64,000 nt of DNA from Chitinophagaceae bacterium. Its GTDB lineage: Bacteria; Bacteroidota; Bacteroidia; Chitinophagales; Chitinophagaceae. Shown here piece by piece: positions 1-9,020 of the stretch (within the stretch, counting starts at the first letter, position 1; every line of letters starts with the position of its first letter). The notes below the pieces were generated by a model. That model made no database searches. It worked only from the letters and a program-made list of their open reading frames with translations, and was not told where the DNA came from. Made by a program: the position numbers and the translations under genes. The stretch covers positions 372,001 to 436,000 of the forward strand of contig JAHBTR010000001.1 of the NCBI GenBank assembly GCA_019638475.1, in the 5' to 3' direction.

Positions 1-23
1 TTTAGTGTTTAGTTTTTCGTGCA

Positions 24-57
24 ATCATCAGTCTGACGGAACCGTCTGACTGATGAT
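24..57. repeat. Imperfect inverted repeat (hairpin)
   Basis: Two 16-base arms (24-39 and 42-57) pair around a 2-base loop with one mismatch at the eleventh pair. No T-run follows in a position that would make a clear terminator. It sits upstream of a heptamer array and a DUF559 gene. It could be a terminator for a gene beyond the window edge or part of a repeat element. Confidence 0.55.
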
Positions 58-69
58 TTAGTTTCTCTT

Positions 70-132
70 TTTTTAGTTTTTAGTTTTTAGTTTTTAATTT
101 TTAGTTTTTAGTTTTTAATTTTTAATTTTTAG
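70..132. repeat. Nine-unit heptamer array (TTTTTAG/TTTTTAA)
   Basis: Nine consecutive 7-base units, each TTTTTAG or TTTTTAA, run without a phase break. Similar but shorter traces are visible at positions 1-16. Other arrays with a 7-base period but different unit sequences occur elsewhere in the window, in and around PDH E2 and ileS. Confidence 0.85.
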
Positions 133-160
133 AATTTCAGGTTCAAAACATCCGAATTAT

Positions 161-190
161 TCCCCTTCTTTGAAGGGGATAGGGGTAGTT
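161..190 (+). repeat. REP-like palindromic element, left copy
   Basis: A short hairpin with arms CCCCTTC and GAAGGGG around a TTT loop is followed by the tail ATAGGGGTAGTT. An inverted, diverged copy lies at 687-716 on the other side of the DUF559 gene, and a third copy lies at 24720-24749. Stem positions differ between copies but pairing is kept (TTC/GAA here, TCC/GGA in the others), which suggests the hairpin itself matters. Confidence 0.65.
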
Positions 191-223
191 CAAAGAAAAA
201 ACAATAAATTTGAACTACATGTT

Positions 224-653
224 ATGAATCAACAAATCAATATATTGACACACATCCACAATATCCCCATTAGAAAAAATTTTATTCCCCAATTACCATA
301 TAATCCACTATTAAAAGAATTAGCAAAAGAAAAAAGAAAAGCAAGAATTTTGAGTGAAGTGCTTTTTTGGAAACAAGTAAGAAATAAACAATTTCATAAT
401 ATAGATTTTGACAGGCAAAGAATAATTGGAAATTATATTGTAGATTTTTATGTGAAGGCATTAGGCTTAGCTATAGAAATTGATGGTATAAGCCACGAAG
501 CAAAAGAAAGCTACAATAAAGTAAGAGAGATATTTTTATTATCTGAAGGAAGGGATAAAAGTGTTTAGAGCAGGAGATGGCAAAGTAAAGTATGATTTAC
601 TAACTGTTTTAGAAAGGTTAGAACATTTTATCATTCAAGAGTATGGAGTGTGA
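224..653 (+). pseudogene. DUF559-family endonuclease-like protein, frameshifted
   Basis: The protein resembles the DUF559 (Vsr/PD-(D/E)XK-like) family. It has a leader, a basic helix with KEKRKARILSEVLFW, then FDRQRIIGNYIVDFY and AIEIDGISHEAK, which holds the likely metal-binding acidic residues. The ATG at 224 fits the family better than a TTG at 170, which lies inside the repeat element. The first frame stops at 568. The expected C-terminal part, reading KVFRAGDGKVKYDLL and ending in IIQEYGV, continues in the +1 frame to a stop at 653. A single-base indel around 545-555 would explain this. It is either a decayed gene or a sequencing error. The gene is bracketed by inverted copies of a palindromic element (161-190 and 687-716). 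Confidence 0.75.
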
Positions 654-686
654 TAAATATCTATTTTAGGACAAGACAAACATTTT

Positions 687-716
687 AACTACCCCTGCCC
701 CTCCAGTGGAGGGGGA
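687..716 (-). repeat. REP-like palindromic element, right copy
   Basis: On the minus strand this reads a CCCCTCC/GGAGGGG hairpin followed by CAGGGGTAGTT. It has the same architecture as 161-190 in inverted orientation. The ten tail bases AGGGGTAGTT are identical in the two copies, while the loop and part of the stem differ. Confidence 0.65.
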
Positions 717-887
717 TATTTTCAAATTACCCATGTATCGTCCTAAAAAAAATTTTTTTATTAAAAATACATCTTATACATTTACAACCTGATTCTTATA
801 ACCAAAACTTCATATCCTAAGAGAAACAAGTATCCTCTGTAACAAATCAAAACCTCATTTTAAATTTTAAACTAAACTTATTTGTTT

Positions 888-3800
888 ATGAAAAAAGTCT
901 TACTTGTACTTATTGCTGTATTGGCAATGTTTACATCGTTTGCACAAAGTACTGCCAATTATGATTTCTCTACTGTTACAACAGGTTCGTTGGTGGAAGA
1001 TGCCAATAGCAATGCTATTGACATGACAAGCGGTGCTACAAATGTATATGGAGCAGGTGTGGATACTTATACTGCTTCATTTCAAAACCTTCCTTTTCCG
1101 TTTATATTTATGGGGCAGCTTTATACGCAGTTTAGCGTTAAGCCCGATGGAGCTATAAGGTTAGGCTCTACCCTTATTTCAGGGCACAGCACTACTGTGG
1201 CAGCCAACACAGCTTTTTTATCTCCTATGGGTGCAGATAATGCTACAGCACCAAGTGTAGGCAGCGTAGAATACAAAACAGTTGGTTCCGCTCCCAATAG
1301 AACATTGGTGGTACAGTGGACAAATATTAGAATGAATTGGAATGCCTCGTCAAATACCAATTATGGTACATTCCAAGCAAGATTATATGAAGGTACGGGT
1401 GTTATAGAATATGTATATGGACAAATGTGGAATAACGGTGCTAGTGCTTTAGCTGTATCAGCTTTTATTTCTTCCAGCAATACTGTAGGAACTGTTGGTG
1501 CTGTAGAAACAATAGCAACTACACCTACTTACAATGCTACTGTAACTTCTGCTACTACTACTTCTATGGTAGCCAATGCTGCAATGGCAAATTTAAACAG
1601 TGCTGCCGATGGCAGTAGAAGGGTATTTACTTTTACACCTCCTCCTGCACCTGCTGCACCTACTGCATTAAACTTTACAGGTATTGGTGTTACAAGAATG
1701 ACTTTGAACTGGACAGATAACTCTGCTGATGAAGTAGGCTTTGGCATTTTGCGTTCTACAGATGATGTAACTTATACATTGGTGGGTTCAACTGGGGAAA
1801 ACGCTACCTCTTTTGAAGCTACAGGTTTAGACGAGGGTACTACCTACTTTTGGCAGGTAGTAGCATTTAACGAAGGTACATTTAGCAGTGCAGCAATAGG
1901 CTCTGAAGCTACTGTTGCCGCAGTTCCTTTAACTGGTACTTATACCATAGATAATACACAACCAACATCGGGTAATAATTTCAACAGTTTTGCAGCTGCT
2001 ATCAATGCATTGAGTGATAATGGTTTGGGTGGAGCAGTTATATTTGATGTAACAGCAGGGCAAACATTTATAGAAAATCTGCCTGCATTTACAGTTACAG
2101 GTACTGCCAGCAATACCATTACTTTCCAAAAAAATGGTGCAGGGGCTAATCCTGTAATACAAAGTACAGGTACAAGTGCTACTACAGATGCTGTTTTATT
2201 ATTGAATGGTGTAAGCTATTATACTTTTGATGGTATAGATTTAATACAAACAGGTACAGCAGCAGCAGATTGGGTAGAGTATGGTATTTATGTAAGAAAC
2301 AGTTCTGCTACCGTAGGCTCTCAAAACAATACCTTTAAAAATATGTCTATTACATTAGACAGAAGCAATACCAATTCTCGTGGTATTTACCAAAACGTAG
2401 CTGTAGCACCTACCAATGCCACAGGTGCTAATAGCGACAATAAATATTATAACCTTACCATAAAAAATGCTTTTGGTGGTATTTACTTATTGGGTAATGC
2501 TACCAACCCAGATTTGAATACTGAAATAGGTACAACATCTGCCAGTATATATAATATTATTGGTGATGGTTCGGTTACAAACGATATAGGTTTAAGTTCT
2601 TCTACTACTCAAACTTATGGTATAAGAACAAACAATCAAAGTGATGCTAAAATTTTTAATAATATTGTAAGCAATGTAGGAAATTCAGGTATTGTAGATG
2701 GTATATTGGTAGAATTGTTTAAAGGCAATTCTCTTGTATATAACAACAAAATTTCTGGTATTGCAAACATCAGTACATCAAGTACAAGTGCAGCAAGTGG
2801 TATAAGATTAACACATACTACAACTGGTACACACAATATTAAAGTGTATAACAACTTTGTATCTGATATTACACGTGGCTTTACCGGTACAGCTACTGTA
2901 AGCCGCTATATAAAAGGTATTTATATAAGTGGTACAGGTGGTAATACATCTCAATCTTACGACATTGATTTTAATAGTGTAAGATTAGATGGCTCCGGTT
3001 CGCCAAACACATCAAGTGCTTGTTTTGAAATAGCTACCACCAGTGGTCCTATATTCAGGGTAAGAAACAACATTTTTGCTAATTTCACCTCTGCTCAAGG
3101 AGCTACTGCTAAACACTTTGGTTATTACAGTACTGCAGCAGCTACTATAGGTAGTGCAGGCTCTGTATTGCAATATAATGATATTTACATACCTAATGAT
3201 GAAGGTGTTAGTGGTCATGCAGGAAGAGGCAATACTGCCAATTATAATACTGTTGCCAATTTAGAAGCAGGCTTTACTACTCCAAGTGGTGGTGCTGCCA
3301 ACAATATTTCTGCCAATCCTATATTTGCAAGTAGCACAGATTTACATGCAGGCTCTCCTGCATTAGATGGTGCAGCAGACCCTGCTAACAATACTCCTTG
3401 GGTAATTACTGATATAGATGATGACCCTCGTAATGACCCAGCAGATATAGGTGCAGATGAATTTGATGTATTGGCTTTAGATATGGGTGCTGCTGCATTG
3501 GTAGGACTTGATGCAGCCACAGGCTGTTACACCAATGCAGAAACAGTAACGGTAACCATTACCAACTTTGCAGGTACAGATATTGATTTTTCTGTTAATC
3601 CTGTTACGGTAACTACCAATGTTACAGGTGCTGCTACAGCTAATTTATCGGCTATTGTAAATGCAGGTACTTTAGCATCAGGTGCATCTATGAATGTGGA
3701 TATGAGTACTACTTTAGATATGAGTGTAGCAGGTACTTACACCTTTAATGCAAGTACATCTGTGGTAGGCGATGGCAATGCAAGTAACGATGCTATGACT

Positions 3801-6800
3801 ACAGATTCTCGTATAAGAATAGCTTTAGCAGCAGGTACAGCAAAAGCATCTCCAGATAGCTATTGTGTTACAGGCGGTACACCTACTTTATCTCTTACAG
3901 GGCATGAAGGCTATTCTGGCATACAATGGCAGGAAAGCACTACCTCTATGAGTGGTTATACAGATATAGGCGGTGCCACTACTTCTCCTTATACTATTGG
4001 TTCAGCTATTACACAAACCATGTACTATCAAGCAGTATTAACTTGTGGTGCAGAAACAGCTACTTCTACAGAAGATACAGTTGTTTTAAATAATCCTGAA
4101 ATCACTTCTACTACTCCAGCAAGTCGTTGTGGTGTAGGAACAGTAGATTTAGCTGCCACTACCAATGCTTCTGCTATTAATTGGTACGAAAACCCAACAG
4201 GTGGTACAGCTATACATACAGGTACTACATTTACTACACCTGTTATCAGCGAAAACACTACTTATTATGTAGCAGCAAGTTCAGGTAGTAGCACCATTAA
4301 TGTAGCACCATCAGCCCCTGAAGGTTCAGCTACAGCCACTTCTTTAAATACATACCCTAGCATATTTACACTTACCGAATCAATTACTTTGAATAGTATT
4401 CAGGTGTTTTCTACTACAGGCACTGCCATTACTATTAGTTTGTATAATGCTGCTGGTACTACACAGTTGTTAACCACAGGCTCTAACCCTGTAGTTGCAG
4501 CTTCTTCACCAATTATTAATTTGGGTTGGAATATAGAGCCAGGTACTTACCGTATTGTAGCTACTATGACAGGTAATTTTTATAGAGATGGTATTACCAC
4601 TCCAAGTATAGTTTATCCTATTCAGTTAGGAACTTCAGGGTATATAAGTGGTTACGCTTCTAGTCTTACAGGAACCTTAACTACCGGAGCGGCTTATTAC
4701 TTTTTATACAACTGGAGTATATCTACAGGTTGCGAAAGTGCCCGTACACCTGTAACAGCTACTATCAATACACCACCAGCCATTACAGCATCTGCTGTAG
4801 ATGAAGTAATTTGTAATGGTGCTTCAACAGACCTTTCTGTTTCAAGTGCTCATAGTGAATATACATACACTTGGACACCTGGTAATCATGTGGGTGCTAC
4901 TTATAATGTTTCACCTAGCTCTACTACTAAATATTATGTAAATGCTATTGACAATAGTGGTGGTAGTTTTGATGGTTGTGCTAATATAGATTCTGTAACA
5001 GTAACAGTACAACCTACTATTACAGATATAATAGCTACTGTTGAATCATTCTGCGTAATTGGCGGTTCTTCAGAATTAAGTTTAGTACCATCTACAGGAT
5101 ATGCAGCTAACAGTATTCAATGGCAGTCATCTTCAGATAATAGCAATTTTTCAGATATAGGAGGAGCTAATGACGCAACTTATACTACGCCTACAATAAG
5201 TGCTACTACTTATTATAGAGCATTGATAAAAAATGGTGTTGGTACAGTATGTAATCAATACGACAAAACAATAGAAGTTACAAACCCTGAAATTACTTCT
5301 ACTACACCAGCAAGCCGTTGTGGTACTGGAACAGTAGATTTAAGTGCTACTTCAAATTCTTCTACCATAAATTGGTATGAAAACCCAAGTGGTGGTACAC
5401 CTATACATACAGGAGGTACATTTACAACACCTGTATTAAGTAATACTACTACTTATTATGCTGCAGGACAATCGTCAGCATCTGGTACCTATGTAGTAGG
5501 TGATGGTGCCACTACAAGTGCTACATACTCTAATCCGTTTTATAGTTTGTGGTCAAATACCCATGTACAACATTTAATTACAGTTGCAGAGATGAATGCT
5601 GCTGGCCTTGTGGGTGGTCCTATAACTGCTTTGGGTATTAATATTACCAATGTTGGAACATTGCCAATGATAGACCTTGATATAAAAATAGGACATACAA
5701 GTGCTGTTAGTATGGCAACTTTTTCAGCAGACCCTGTTAGCAGTGTGTTTACTTCATCTTCTTATATGCCTACTTTAGGATTAAATATGATGACTTTTAC
5801 TACTCCATTTGTTTGGGATGGTGTAAGTAATATAGTCATTGATATTTGTCATGGTAATGGCTCAAGTAGTGCTACAATGAATAGAACAGCTTCTGTAGAT
5901 AATACTTCTTATGTATCAACTATTAAAACACATACATCTGCAGCTACATCTGCAGCTACACAATGTGGAAACACTACTACTAATATTGTTACTTATTCTG
6001 AAAGACCTCAATTTACTTTTGATGGAGTAGGTGGTTGTGTTGGAGACCGTACACCTGTAACAGCTACTATCAATACACCTCCAGAAATTACAGCATCTGC
6101 TGTAGATGAAACAATTTGTAATGGTAGTTCAACAGACCTTTCTGTTTCAAGTGCTCATAGTGAATATACATATACTTGGACACCTGGTAATCATGCAGGT
6201 GCTACTTATAATGTTTCACCTACTTCTACTACTAAATATTATGTAAATGCTATTGATAATAGTGGTGGTAGTTTTGATGGTTGTGCTAATATAGACTCTG
6301 TAACAGTAACAGTAAATCCTGTACCTGCAGCAGTCGTTATAACGCCTTCTTCTCCATCTCTTTGTGCAGGTAGCGATGCAATACTACTTACAGCAAACGG
6401 AGGTAGTATATTGGGTAATATGAGTTTTGGCACACAGGCAGCACAGAATGCTGCTTCAACATCAATAACAGGCTACCCAGCACCATTTACTGTATATTAT
6501 GGAGGTCAAAAAATGCAAATGTTGATACTTGCATCTGAACTTAGTGCTTCAGGATATGCAGCAGGTTCTCAACTTACAAGTATCGGTTTCCCTGTAGTAT
6601 CAATGGGAGCTAACTGGCCAGGTACTACTTCATCTTGTCAATCGTTCCAAGTGAGCATTGGAACAACTTCTGCTACAAGTATCAGTACGTTTCAAACAAC
6701 AGGTATGACACAGGTGGTAGCACCAGCCAATTTTACACCAGTAACAGGAGATGCCTCTGTAAATACACTTACTTTTGATATTCCATTTATTTGGGATGGA

Positions 6801-7766
6801 ACAAGTAATATTGTACTTGAAACTACATTCTCTAATAATAAAACGGGACTAACAGGCGACTTGGTTACTCAATATAATTCGCCTACGCCATTCCAAAGTT
6901 GTATTGTTTATAGGATAGATAATAATGTAGCCACTACAATAGCATCATTTTCTGGTTCTCCAAGTTTTAGTTATTCTGCAAGACCAGATTTTGTATTAAA
7001 TGGAGAAAGATTAGCAGATATTACTTGGAGTCCATTAACAGAATTGTTTACAGATGCTACAGCAACAACGGCTTATACAGGTACACCAACAGAATCTGTT
7101 TATGCCAAACCAACAGCAACAAGAACCTATACTGCAACAGCTACTATTGGTAATTGTACTAATACTGGAGATATAACAGTAGTAAGTGATTGCTCAGTAC
7201 CAGTAACCTACAGTAGTTTCACAGGAAGAAAAGAAGGCAATACTAATTTATTAGAATGGACAACAGCTACAGAGGCTAATAACCTTGGTTTTGAATTACA
7301 ACGTAGTGCCGATGGTAGAAGTTATAGCAAATTAGACTTTATCAGTTCAAAAGCAGATAATGGCAATAGCAATATTGCATTAAGCTACACATACAATGAC
7401 AACAAACCATTAGCAAGTAATAACTACTATCGTTTAAAACAAATGGATAAAGATGGTAGAGTAAATTATTCTAATGTAGTGTTGTTAAAAGGCGAAAAAG
7501 CAACTCGGGTAAGTATAACAGGCGTTTATCCAAACCCAACAAGAAATACTTTAAGTGTAAACATCGCCTCACCATCAACAGAAAGAGTAAGCATTGTAGT
7601 AACTGATATAAGTGGTAAAGTATTGGTTCAACAAAATGTTGAATTAAATGCAGGAGATAATGTAAAACAAATAGATGTAAGCAGATTGTCTCAAGGCACT
7701 TATTTAATCAAAACAATTTGCAACAATGGTTGTGAAAGTGCTGTAATTAAGTTTGCTAAGTATTAA
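888..7766 (+). CDS. Giant T9SS-exported mosaic protein (Fn3, beta-helix, Ig-like)
   Basis: This predicted 2292-residue surface or secreted protein starts at the ATG at 888 with a signal peptide (MKKVLLVLIAVLAMFTSFAQ). After an N-terminal jelly-roll-like region come a fibronectin type III domain (about 250-346), a right-handed parallel beta-helix with pectate-lyase-like rungs (about 350-860), and a CARDB-like segment (about 863-975). Several Ig/PKD-like modules and two lectin-like modules ending in VWDGVSN/IWDGTSN follow. A C-terminal T9SS type A sorting domain begins with VYPNPTRN and ends with GTYLIKTICNNGCESAVIKFAKY-like strands. Internal modules are recently duplicated (see repeats). It is isolated, with its own strong terminator downstream. 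Adhesion or polysaccharide binding is likely; no catalytic motif is evident. Confidence 0.9.
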   Translation: MKKVLLVLIAVLAMFTSFAQSTANYDFSTVTTGSLVEDANSNAIDMTSGATNVYGAGVDTYTASFQNLPFPFIFMGQLYTQFSVKPDGAIRLGSTLISGHSTTVAANTAFLSPMGADNATAPSVGSVEYKTVGSAPNRTLVVQWTNIRMNWNASSNTNYGTFQARLYEGTGVIEYVYGQMWNNGASALAVSAFISSSNTVGTVGAVETIATTPTYNATVTSATTTSMVANAAMANLNSAADGSRRVFTFTPPPAPAAPTALNFTGIGVTRMTLNWTDNSADEVGFGILRSTDDVTYTLVGSTGENATSFEATGLDEGTTYFWQVVAFNEGTFSSAAIGSEATVAAVPLTGTYTIDNTQPTSGNNFNSFAAAINALSDNGLGGAVIFDVTAGQTFIENLPAFTVTGTASNTITFQKNGAGANPVIQSTGTSATTDAVLLLNGVSYYTFDGIDLIQTGTAAADWVEYGIYVRNSSATVGSQNNTFKNMSITLDRSNTNSRGIYQNVAVAPTNATGANSDNKYYNLTIKNAFGGIYLLGNATNPDLNTEIGTTSASIYNIIGDGSVTNDIGLSSSTTQTYGIRTNNQSDAKIFNNIVSNVGNSGIVDGILVELFKGNSLVYNNKISGIANISTSSTSAASGIRLTHTTTGTHNIKVYNNFVSDITRGFTGTATVSRYIKGIYISGTGGNTSQSYDIDFNSVRLDGSGSPNTSSACFEIATTSGPIFRVRNNIFANFTSAQGATAKHFGYYSTAAATIGSAGSVLQYNDIYIPNDEGVSGHAGRGNTANYNTVANLEAGFTTPSGGAANNISANPIFASSTDLHAGSPALDGAADPANNTPWVITDIDDDPRNDPADIGADEFDVLALDMGAAALVGLDAATGCYTNAETVTVTITNFAGTDIDFSVNPVTVTTNVTGAATANLSAIVNAGTLASGASMNVDMSTTLDMSVAGTYTFNASTSVVGDGNASNDAMTTDSRIRIALAAGTAKASPDSYCVTGGTPTLSLTGHEGYSGIQWQESTTSMSGYTDIGGATTSPYTIGSAITQTMYYQAVLTCGAETATSTEDTVVLNNPEITSTTPASRCGVGTVDLAATTNASAINWYENPTGGTAIHTGTTFTTPVISENTTYYVAASSGSSTINVAPSAPEGSATATSLNTYPSIFTLTESITLNSIQVFSTTGTAITISLYNAAGTTQLLTTGSNPVVAASSPIINLGWNIEPGTYRIVATMTGNFYRDGITTPSIVYPIQLGTSGYISGYASSLTGTLTTGAAYYFLYNWSISTGCESARTPVTATINTPPAITASAVDEVICNGASTDLSVSSAHSEYTYTWTPGNHVGATYNVSPSSTTKYYVNAIDNSGGSFDGCANIDSVTVTVQPTITDIIATVESFCVIGGSSELSLVPSTGYAANSIQWQSSSDNSNFSDIGGANDATYTTPTISATTYYRALIKNGVGTVCNQYDKTIEVTNPEITSTTPASRCGTGTVDLSATSNSSTINWYENPSGGTPIHTGGTFTTPVLSNTTTYYAAGQSSASGTYVVGDGATTSATYSNPFYSLWSNTHVQHLITVAEMNAAGLVGGPITALGINITNVGTLPMIDLDIKIGHTSAVSMATFSADPVSSVFTSSSYMPTLGLNMMTFTTPFVWDGVSNIVIDICHGNGSSSATMNRTASVDNTSYVSTIKTHTSAATSAATQCGNTTTNIVTYSERPQFTFDGVGGCVGDRTPVTATINTPPEITASAVDETICNGSSTDLSVSSAHSEYTYTWTPGNHAGATYNVSPTSTTKYYVNAIDNSGGSFDGCANIDSVTVTVNPVPAAVVITPSSPSLCAGSDAILLTANGGSILGNMSFGTQAAQNAASTSITGYPAPFTVYYGGQKMQMLILASELSASGYAAGSQLTSIGFPVVSMGANWPGTTSSCQSFQVSIGTTSATSISTFQTTGMTQVVAPANFTPVTGDASVNTLTFDIPFIWDGTSNIVLETTFSNNKTGLTGDLVTQYNSPTPFQSCIVYRIDNNVATTIASFSGSPSFSYSARPDFVLNGERLADITWSPLTELFTDATATTAYTGTPTESVYAKPTATRTYTATATIGNCTNTGDITVVSDCSVPVTYSSFTGRKEGNTNLLEWTTATEANNLGFELQRSADGRSYSKLDFISSKADNGNSNIALSYTYNDNKPLASNNYYRLKQMDKDGRVNYSNVVLLKGEKATRVSITGVYPNPTRNTLSVNIASPSTERVSIVVTDISGKVLVQQNVELNAGDNVKQIDVSRLSQGTYLIKTICNNGCESAVIKFAKY
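4092..4244 (+). repeat. Intragenic Ig-like module repeat (partner 5283-5435)
   Basis: About 153 bases coding PEITSTTPASRCG and then INWYENP recur at 5283-5435 with an offset of 1191 bases. Roughly four-fifths of positions are identical. It is an older duplication than the 4743/6048 pair. Confidence 0.8.
4743..5009 (+). repeat. Intragenic 267-bp near-identical repeat, copy 1
   Basis: Eighty-nine codons, including ITASAVDE, STDLSVSSAHSEYTYTW and DGCANIDSVTVTV, recur in frame at 6048-6314 with an offset of 1305 bases. I count about 14 base differences. Such similarity points to recent duplication or gene conversion. Confidence 0.9.
6048..6314 (+). repeat. Intragenic 267-bp near-identical repeat, copy 2
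   Basis: This is the partner of 4743-5009. The two copies are separated by another Ig-like module and a lectin-like module, so the duplicated unit may originally have been the whole segment of about 1.3 kb, with the intervening part diverging faster. Confidence 0.9.
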
Positions 7767-7784
7767 TAATACACACAAACAATA

Positions 7785-7828
7785 AAAATAAAATAGAGAG
7801 GTTGTTTTCAACCTCTCTATTTTATTTT
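7785..7828. terminator. Bidirectional intrinsic terminator
   Basis: A perfect 20-base-pair stem (7785-7804 with 7809-7828) and a TTTT loop has an A/T-rich base that reads as a T tract on either strand. It lies between the convergent giant secreted protein gene and kdnB, so it can end both transcripts. Confidence 0.9.
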
Positions 7829-7918
7829 AGCCCCAAATTATATTTGTAATAGACTATCTTGATTTGTGCAATAGTTTAAAGGACTGACTGTGTTACTTAC
7901 AGTTTATGAGATACTGCT

Positions 7919-8992
7919 TTATAACTTTTCGTATAAAGCCCTTAATTTATCTCTTGTCATTATTTTTTCCCAATCTTTTCCTAAAGCATTTTCCCACAAA
8001 GGTTTCATACCAAGACTTACATTTATCATAGTATCAAATTGTTCATCTGTAAGTCCTTTACAAATTCCAACAGGAATTTCATATCCACCCTTTTCTACCA
8101 TTTTTTTAAATTCTTTATGACCCTCTGGATAATACTCTTCTAAATGATTCATAACAATACAATTTCCTATACCATGTTTAGTGCCTAACAAATAACTTAA
8201 ACCATAACTTACAGCATGTGCTACACCAACTTGACTATAAGCAATACTCATACCACCTGCATAACTTGCCATCATTAATTTATCATCACATTCATCGTCC
8301 CAAATTTCTTTTTCTAAAAAAATATAGCGACAAAGTTGTAATGCTTTTTCGCCATAGCTTTTACTAAACTCGTTGATATATGTGCCTTCTAAACTTTCTA
8401 TACAGTGTATATAACAATCCATACCTGTATAAAAACGTTGATTATCTGGTGCATCTTTTATTAATTCTGGGTCAAGTACTATTTGATTAAAAGGTGTAAA
8501 ATCACTATTCATGCCCAATTTTCTTGTTGGTCCAGTAAGTACTGTTGTTCTGCTTACTTCTGCACCTGTACCACTAAGTGTAGGAATGCCCACTTTATAA
8601 ACTCCTGCATTTTTTACCAAGTCCCAACCTTGATAATCTGCACTACTGCCAGGGTTGTTCATCATCAAAGAAACTGCTTTTGCTAAATCCATTGTGCTGC
8701 CACCACCAATGCCAACAATACCACTTACAGTTCCAAACTCATCTTTTAGTTGTTGTGCAATTTTATCAACCTGTGTTGTTTTTGGTTCATAAGTTACATC
8801 AGCAAAAATTATTGTATCATTTCCTCTCAATGGAACTCTGTTGGGTAATTCTTTTCCTTGAAAAAAACTATCTATTAAAAAAATAATAGGAGCATTATTT
8901 TTACGATGTGGTGTCAATATCTCATCTAATTGATTAAAACAACCTCTTCCATACACCACATAATCTACCATTTTAAAATTCCTGAATTGCAT
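7919..8992 (-). CDS. kdnB: 3-deoxy-D-manno-octulosonate 8-oxidase KdnB
   Basis: This 357-residue iron-containing alcohol dehydrogenase-fold protein has the nucleotide-binding motif GIGGGSTMD (about 94-102). The metal-site region is VGVAHAVSYGLSYLLGTKHGIGN, with conserved histidines. In the Shewanella system KdnB oxidises the C8 hydroxyl of Kdo, and the partner KdnA then aminates it to 8-amino-3,8-dideoxy-Kdo for the lipopolysaccharide inner core. The gene lies directly downstream of a strong KdnA match (28-base gap, same strand), which decides the call over a generic alcohol dehydrogenase. It acts in the cytoplasm. The start is the ATG at 8992, and the terminator at 7785-7828 follows. Confidence 0.88.
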   Translation of the reverse strand: MQFRNFKMVDYVVYGRGCFNQLDEILTPHRKNNAPIIFLIDSFFQGKELPNRVPLRGNDTIIFADVTYEPKTTQVDKIAQQLKDEFGTVSGIVGIGGGSTMDLAKAVSLMMNNPGSSADYQGWDLVKNAGVYKVGIPTLSGTGAEVSRTTVLTGPTRKLGMNSDFTPFNQIVLDPELIKDAPDNQRFYTGMDCYIHCIESLEGTYINEFSKSYGEKALQLCRYIFLEKEIWDDECDDKLMMASYAGGMSIAYSQVGVAHAVSYGLSYLLGTKHGIGNCIVMNHLEEYYPEGHKEFKKMVEKGGYEIPVGICKGLTDEQFDTMINVSLGMKPLWENALGKDWEKIMTRDKLRALYEKL

Positions 8993-9020
8993 ATTTTTTC
9001 AAATTTATTTTTTATAAGAA

